A DNA stretch of 64,000 bases, from contig JAKQDR010000226.1 in the NCBI GenBank assembly GCA_029573715.1, positions 21,705 to 85,704 on the forward strand, given 5' to 3'. Source of the stretch: a bacterium. Its GTDB lineage: Bacteria > Patescibacteriota > Microgenomatia > UBA1406 > GWC2-37-13. Positions within the stretch are counted from its first letter, which is position 1; each line of letters starts with the position of its first letter. Below are positions 60,601 through 64,000 of this stretch, piece after piece. The translations under genes and the position numbers were made by a program. The notes below the pieces were generated by a model that saw nothing but the letters and a program-made list of their open reading frames with translations, was not told the DNA's origin and did not search any database.

Positions 60601-61094
60601 GCGCACGACCATTGCGTCGGGCAATCCAAAAACTCTTGGAGAACCCGATTTCAGAGATGATTATTGGCAAAAAAGTGCAAGATGGCGACATAATTGTCGT
60701 TGATTTCACAGATGATTTTGTCTTTACCACCGAAAAACCCAAACAAGTAATGGCCGACAAAGAAGCGCAAAAAGCACGTGACGCTCAAACGGATGAGAAA
60801 AATAAAAAGGCGCAATCAGAAGTAACAAAAAACGCTGGTGATCAAAATCAAAAGGAGAAAACGCCACACTTTGCGATGTATGTGTGTGTGGATTCGGGTA
60901 TGCAATTTGAAACAGAAGAAGTTCCCAACTCCACTGTCATTTGCCCATTCAACGCAAAAGAGAAAACAGTGAAGGCAAGTGAGCTCCCTCAACTTGACAC
61001 CGCAGGGCCGGCTGTAGAGGTGATTCAAGCAACAGATGAGCGATCTGTTGCATCAGATGTTTCAGCAGGACCATTTCAGCAAGCCACTGCATAA
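57654..61094 (+). CDS. clpC: ClpC/ClpA-type AAA+ unfoldase with extra regions
   Basis: 1146 aa against about 810-860 for usual ClpC. Residues 1-135 are a Pro/Ala/Ser-rich extension. A Clp_N double repeat follows (about 138-285). The first AAA+ module has Walker A GEPGVGKT (353-360) and Walker B MFIDEMH (Asp425, Glu426). The second has Walker A GPSGVGKT (692-699), Walker B VLFDEVEKAH (Asp764, Glu765) and sensor 1 TSN. An insert of about 85 residues (818-905), very charged, lies in module 2 before FRPELINR. A tail with KTPHFAMYVCVDSGMQ and TVICPFNAKE has two Cys that may bind metal. It would unfold proteins for ClpP or alone. Confidence 0.9.
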   Translation: MSVLDFIKKPTPTSNAASPGVAPAPIVPQYAATPAGLQTPPAPNISSSAAAEIDPAEQARQAYVADLLKKYPQPAAPVAKTQPVASAVQGAPPTPAATSAQQAPPAPSVASTVPPASSKKPSPTASVGKSASAEGGQMSRQELLDLMTHLAQRSNKVFLAAQTKAKEVQSEWVDSEHVLSGLMTDAEIVKLLGEMKVDTQKVDAALAQLFKRAPAKKPPQIAPRIKTILQKALEDARKSGVELVAPEHLLLSLFEEGEGIGARLLAKLGVQGEDLRKRVMSQVASQNKGQVNPDGTITKPGEAKKSALSSYTIDITAKAERGELDAVVERAEEIERVVQVLSRRTKNNPALVGEPGVGKTAILEGLAQRIAARQVPEILLGKHILQLDLMSVLAGASHRGEFEQRMKDLIEEICAANGQYIMFIDEMHTIVGAGGGGDNSLDAANFLKPALARGDLQMIGATTLTEYRKYVEKDPALERRFQTVQVPEPTEEAAIKMLKALRPKYEKFHNVTIPDDAVESAVKLSKRYVGDRFLPDKAIDLMDEAASAVRLPLMSLPEKIKSLEERIGQLHADMQKAESKGDTVRAKVLKAKLADLEPKMKDMQQEYESKKNQSNVQVTESIIKDVVSRWTGVPVSKLSGSESDRLTKLEQIMHERMIGQERPVKAVAAAVRRGRAGLKSNKRPIGSFIFLGPSGVGKTELTKTLAEVLFGQEDAMIRFDMTEFMEKHEVAKLLGPPPGYVGYEEGGKLTEAVRRKPYSVVLFDEVEKAHPDIFNILLQILDDGRLTDNKGRTISFKNTVVICTSNIGTQLIQDKLLQKQSKKDQDEKGQSEHISADGKTIVAGKQSEKRVPAFTEPSHEFTDMKADDIAPAYRGAKANFNEPELQVGYEFEDEVQGDLSQAKYNELRDLVMGELRKFFRPELINRFDEVIVFEPLALKHMKKIVELQLKALVKLLEEQNIGLTVTDVAKEQIVTAGFDPVYGARPLRRAIQKLLENPISEMIIGKKVQDGDIIVVDFTDDFVFTTEKPKQVMADKEAQKARDAQTDEKNKKAQSEVTKNAGDQNQKEKTPHFAMYVCVDSGMQFETEEVPNSTVICPFNAKEKTVKASELPQLDTAGPAVEVIQATDERSVASDVSAGPFQQATA

Positions 61095-61115
61095 ATTGTG
61101 TGATTTTCTTTTCGT

Positions 61116-61487
61116 ATGTCTGAACCCTCCCAGCTTCTTGCTCAGTGTATAAACATCGTTCATCCCAATGGAAGTAATTCCACCATTTGTGGGCCATTCC
61201 CCACGCGAGGAGCGGGCGGCACCTGCCCCACAGGGAACTGCTTTGAAACTCCGGGTGATGTTATCTCACGCGTCATGGAGTATGTGTTTCCGTTTGCCGG
61301 TATTATTTTGCTTTTTATGATTATTCTCTCTGGCTATCAACTTATTATCTCACGGGGTGAAAGCAGTAAAATACAGTCGGCAACAAAGCGCATCACCTAT
61401 AGCTTGCTCGGATTTGGGATCCTTATCATCTCGTATTTGATGGTTAAGACAATCTCCTTTATTCTTGGGTTTGACTCTCCGGTGTAG
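61116..61487 (+). CDS. Pilin-like two-helix protein (VirB2/TrbC type)
   Basis: 123 aa. A Cys-containing N-terminal segment (about 10-45, with four Cys) is followed by helices at about 58-80 and 95-118 joined by SRGESSKIQSATKRIT. This is the fourth copy of the two-helix module in the window. It starts 21 bases after clpC and is probably co-transcribed, which ties the pilin family to the unfoldase locus. Confidence 0.72.
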   Translation: MSEPSQLLAQCINIVHPNGSNSTICGPFPTRGAGGTCPTGNCFETPGDVISRVMEYVFPFAGIILLFMIILSGYQLIISRGESSKIQSATKRITYSLLGFGILIISYLMVKTISFILGFDSPV

Positions 61488-61557
61488 CTTGTTAGTACCA
61501 CCTTAAATTCTCCACACATATGCGACATACTGCAATACTCTCATGGTGTTGTATACA

Positions 61558-61731
61558 GCTCACCAAACACCCGTTTCAAAAAGCGTTGAGAGCCCGCCCA
61601 AACAAAGTACTCTCTTCATGTACATAGTATGTATCAGAGGACGCTCACTTAAGTGAGTTATATAGAAGTTAAGGTTGTATCTGCAATGCTCAAGTATAGA
61701 CGAATGTCTTTTTGAAACGGGTGTGGTGAGC
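61558..61731 (-). repeat. 174-bp inverted-repeat element, copy 2
   Basis: Opposite-orientation copy of the element at 17706-17878. Its terminal repeats are better preserved: GCTCACC, then ACACCCGTTTCAAAAAG, on the minus strand, and CTTTTTGAAACGGGTGT then GGTGAGC at the far end. The central palindrome CTCACTTAAGTGAG is perfect, followed by the shared CGTCCTCTGATACATACT. Homology to copy 1 continues past the element to about 61515. It fills most of the 420-bp gap between 61487 and 61908. Confidence 0.82.
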
Positions 61732-61882
61732 AGTGTATGTACGAGCATCAAGCGCAAAGCATGTACACATTGATTGTCGCAAAAGACTTGGAAGAATGGG
61801 TATAACTTGTAACTGGGCAATTGTTTGCTACCATAGTACAGACGTTTTTATGAAATCCATTATTTGTTTTGCCCGCTCATCC

Positions 61883-61907
61883 ACTCCCCCTCGTGGGGAT
61901 GTTTTTT
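61883..61907 (+). terminator. Possible attenuator/terminator just before the UMP kinase start
   Basis: CCCC-ctcgt-GGGG (a short GC hairpin with bulged flanks) is followed by GTTTTTT and then ATG at 61908. The T-run touches the start codon. It may end upstream transcripts or control kinase expression. The stem is short, so confidence is low. Confidence 0.35.
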
Positions 61908-62615
61908 ATGCATAAACCCCTGACTCTTCAAAACCCTATTGTTATTTCTGTAGGTGGGGCGCTTATCATCTCAAAGGGGAAGGTAGATACGGTTTTTCTT
62001 TCTGAATTCAATGCACTGATTCGGACTCATGTCGCACAGGGCAAACGATTTCTTTTTGTGGCCGGAGGAGGAGGGGTGTGTCGGGAGTATCGGGATGCAG
62101 GTAAGGCCGTGATACACACTATGCCCGATGATGATTTGGACTGGCTTGGCATTCATGCGACTCGTCTGAATGGGCATTTACTGCGCACCATTTTTAAAGA
62201 CATCGCACATCCCCGTATGATTGAAAATTACGACCGTAAGCTTGAGGGATGGGAGGAGCCCGTTGCAGTTGGAGCGGGGTGGAAACCCGGACACAGTAGT
62301 GACTACTGCGCAACTTATCTGGCAAAAGATCACGGAGCAAAAACACTCATAAATCTGTCAAACATCGCCCATGTCTTTGATAAAGACCCCAAAAAATATG
62401 ATGATGCGAAACCACTGAAGCACATCACCTGGAGCACTATGCAACAAATGCTTGGCACCAAATGGATACCAGGGCTCAATGCACCATTTGACCCTATCGC
62501 CAGCCAGCTCGCACAAACACTCGGCCTCACGGTTGTTGTGGCGCATGGCAGACATTTGGCAAACGTAGACCACCTTCTGTCGGGTAGGCCGTTTATCGGG
62601 ACGGTCATTTCTTGA
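61908..62615 (+). CDS. pyrH: UMP kinase, archaeal type (amino-acid kinase family)
   Basis: 235 aa. VISVGGALI (12-20) starts the amino-acid-kinase fold; VAGGGGVCREY (about 54-64) and LINLSNIAHVFDKDPKKY match the archaeal-type UMP kinase (TIGR02076-like) more than the bacterial hexameric PyrH. It would phosphorylate UMP to UDP in the cytoplasm. No other UMP kinase is in the window. ATG 61908 is preferred to upstream in-frame starts within the hairpin and T-run. recF begins about 40 bases downstream. Confidence 0.82.
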   Translation: MHKPLTLQNPIVISVGGALIISKGKVDTVFLSEFNALIRTHVAQGKRFLFVAGGGGVCREYRDAGKAVIHTMPDDDLDWLGIHATRLNGHLLRTIFKDIAHPRMIENYDRKLEGWEEPVAVGAGWKPGHSSDYCATYLAKDHGAKTLINLSNIAHVFDKDPKKYDDAKPLKHITWSTMQQMLGTKWIPGLNAPFDPIASQLAQTLGLTVVVAHGRHLANVDHLLSGRPFIGTVIS

Positions 62616-62656
62616 GCGGCTCAGCATTTATCGTGTGTAGTACAATGCGCACTAGC

Positions 62657-63709
62657 ATGGGAATTACTTCATTGGATCTTACTCATTTTCGCTGTCATAT
62701 CAAAAAGGAAATTGCGCTATCACCCGTTTTGACGGTGATTTCTGGTGCCAATGCGCACGGCAAAACATCAATGCTTGAGGCGCTGTATATGCTTTCGCGC
62801 GGGCGCGGGTTTCGGGAAATGGAAGAGAAAGAATTGCTTACCTTTGGAAAAGAGTATGGGGCGGTGGTGGGGGAGCTTGTTGATGCAGCGGGGGCGCGCA
62901 CTGAAAGTGCAATTACCTATCAAAAATCGCAACATTTACTGCGCAAGCGCTACAGTTTGGACAAAGCTCCGGTGGGGCTTGTGGCATATCGGCGGGCACA
63001 GATGCCGGTGGTGCTTTTTGCTCCGCACCATATTGACATTATCACTCATGGGCCTGCCAATAGGCGTGAGTTTCTGAGTGATGTGCTCAGTGCAACACAT
63101 CAAAGCTATGCCAAAACACTACGAGAGTACGAATCCGCCCTTCGCAAAAGAAATATCCTTCTTGAATCATATGAGTCACTTAGCGCCTTGCAACAAGACA
63201 TTCGTTTTTGGGATGAGTACTTGGTGGGTCGGGCGGATATGCTGACCAAAGCGCGTGCACAGCTTATTCAATTTTTCAATGAGCACCCTACATTTGCTGA
63301 TGCTCATATTCACATGTCTTATGTGCCAAATGTCATGACGCACGAGCGATTAGCGGAAAAGTTTGCGACTGAAGCTGCCGCACGGCGGACACTCATAGGC
63401 CCTCAAAAAGATGATTTTGTACTATCTATCCAACATGGAAAAGAGCAAGTGAATGCGCACCTGTATGCTTCACGCAGTCAGCAAAGACTATGCCTGCTGT
63501 GGCTTAAGATGCGCGAGCTTGCATGGACGTATGAAGCGAGTAAACGCGCACCACTTCTTTTGTTAGATGATGTGTACTCGGAGTTTGACAGCACCCACAA
63601 GCAACTTATTTCAAATCTTATTCCCGCTTATCAAACAGTCATTACAACAACTGAAGAACTCACCCTCCCTGCTCATATACACCAAGAGGCGACCATTGTA
63701 CGGGTATAA
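62657..63709 (+). CDS. recF: DNA replication and repair protein RecF
   Basis: 350 aa. SLDLTHFRCH near the start, Walker A GANAHGKT (30-37), the signature-like ASRSQQRLCLLWLKM, and Walker B LLLLDDVYSEFD are in order, as in RecF ABC-type ATPases. RecF helps load RecA at single-strand gaps. Length is near the usual 360. The neighbour is not gyrB or dnaN but a tRNA, so the classical dnaA-dnaN-recF-gyrB order is not kept. An earlier in-frame start at 62612 would overlap the UMP kinase gene; ATG 62657 fits the RecF N-terminus. Confidence 0.93.
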   Translation: MGITSLDLTHFRCHIKKEIALSPVLTVISGANAHGKTSMLEALYMLSRGRGFREMEEKELLTFGKEYGAVVGELVDAAGARTESAITYQKSQHLLRKRYSLDKAPVGLVAYRRAQMPVVLFAPHHIDIITHGPANRREFLSDVLSATHQSYAKTLREYESALRKRNILLESYESLSALQQDIRFWDEYLVGRADMLTKARAQLIQFFNEHPTFADAHIHMSYVPNVMTHERLAEKFATEAAARRTLIGPQKDDFVLSIQHGKEQVNAHLYASRSQQRLCLLWLKMRELAWTYEASKRAPLLLLDDVYSEFDSTHKQLISNLIPAYQTVITTTEELTLPAHIHQEATIVRV

Positions 63710-63775
63710 TAGGGGTAGAGTATGTAGAGCGGGGGTTGAACGAAACACAAGGACTGATGCATAGTGATAGTTGTA

Positions 63776-63865
63776 GGAGAGGTGCCGGAGTGGTTGAACG
63801 GATCAGTTTCGAAAACTGACGTGGTCGCAAGGCTACCGGGAGTTCGAATCTCCCCCTCTCCGCCA
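63776..63865 (+). tRNA. tRNA-Ser(CGA)
   Basis: 90 nt. Acceptor stem GGAGAGG pairs with CCTCTCC, discriminator G and encoded CCA at the end (63863-63865). The anticodon arm TCAGT-TTCGAAA-ACTGA gives anticodon CGA (63810-63812), reading UCG. A long variable arm (CGTGGTCGCAAGGCTACC) identifies a class II serine tRNA. The T arm contains GTTCGAATC. Confidence 0.97.
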
Positions 63866-63898
63866 TAGGGTGGACGAATCCTCACAATTATTTAAAAT

Positions 63899-64000
63899 AT
63901 GAAACATGTTGTCGTAGGAATAATCATAAAAGACAATCCACTGTCATATTTATTGGTTGCCTCCAAAAAGTACTTTGGAGAATTCACCGGGTATTATTAC
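63899..64000 (+). CDS. Nudix-family hydrolase, N-terminal part (cut by window edge)
   Basis: 34 codons from ATG 63899 to the window end. The start VVVGIIIKDNPLSYLLVASKK then FGEFTGYYY follows the first strands of MutT-like Nudix hydrolases, which continue to a PGG and Nudix box outside the window. Only the N-terminus is seen, so substrate and completeness are unknown. Confidence 0.65.
   Translation, partial: MKHVVVGIIIKDNPLSYLLVASKKYFGEFTGYYY

Noticed and set aside
1..64000. CRISPR arrays
   Set aside because: No evenly spaced short repeats and no cas-like genes were seen on either strand.
1..64000. UGA recoded as glycine, as in Gracilibacteria/SR1
   Set aside because: TGA ends several conserved genes at the expected length (for example the exonuclease at 12853 and UMP kinase at 62615), and conserved proteins show no in-frame TGA.

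Overview
The window looks like a chromosomal segment of a Candidate Phyla Radiation (Patescibacteria, Parcubacteria-like) bacterium. The signs are very short intergenic gaps, many lineage-specific membrane and giant proteins, several two-helix pilin-like proteins of the VirB2/TrbC kind, single-domain response regulators, an archaeal-type ATP-dependent DNA ligase and UMP kinase, a lone 5S rRNA gene, and an rpmH-yidC-jag block without rnpA. The standard genetic code fits (TGA ends genes). The exact lineage cannot be fixed from sequence reading alone.

Layout. 0-13 kb: a nuclease-fold gene cut by the window edge, a stand-alone FtsK-gamma-like wHTH protein, a threonine dehydrogenase/2-amino-3-ketobutyrate ligase pair, an ArsR-thioredoxin-permease operon with a visible operator, an alpha/beta hydrolase, a Nudix enzyme, a DMT transporter, a glycosyltransferase, a thioredoxin/CcdA-like fusion, a PAS histidine kinase with two receiver proteins, and a PolB-like exonuclease. 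13-28 kb: unknown proteins bracketed by a 73-bp repeat that is a broken copy of a holin-family gene, rmuC, a mobile-looking 173-bp inverted-repeat element, the isolated 5S rRNA, an operon ending in a membrane-anchored beta-propeller protein, two pilin-like proteins, a Fic protein, DNA ligase, and two surface-sugar or membrane genes.

28-47 kb is the most unusual part. It holds a probable small RNA, then very large proteins without recognised families (505, 1146, 621+803 and 1530 aa). One reading frame is split at a nine-A run. They sit with a VirB6/TrbL-like polytopic protein and a pilin-like protein carrying a large extracellular domain, so the region may encode a divergent type IV secretion or surface apparatus. 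47-51 kb: jag, yidC, rpmH and valS. 51-57.6 kb: a DUF2298-type membrane protein and a four-gene operon of two secreted cell-wall hydrolases, each paired with a small membrane-anchored paralogue. 57.6-64 kb: an extended ClpC, another pilin-like protein, the second inverted-repeat element, UMP kinase, recF, tRNA-Ser(CGA) and the start of a Nudix gene.

A recurring property is promoter placement. At many genes a -10 hexamer ends only 6-8 nt before the ATG, several with a matching -35 at 17 bp. The lone 5S gene gives the same -10-to-start distance at its mature 5' end. This points to widespread leaderless mRNAs, which decided several start codons below.
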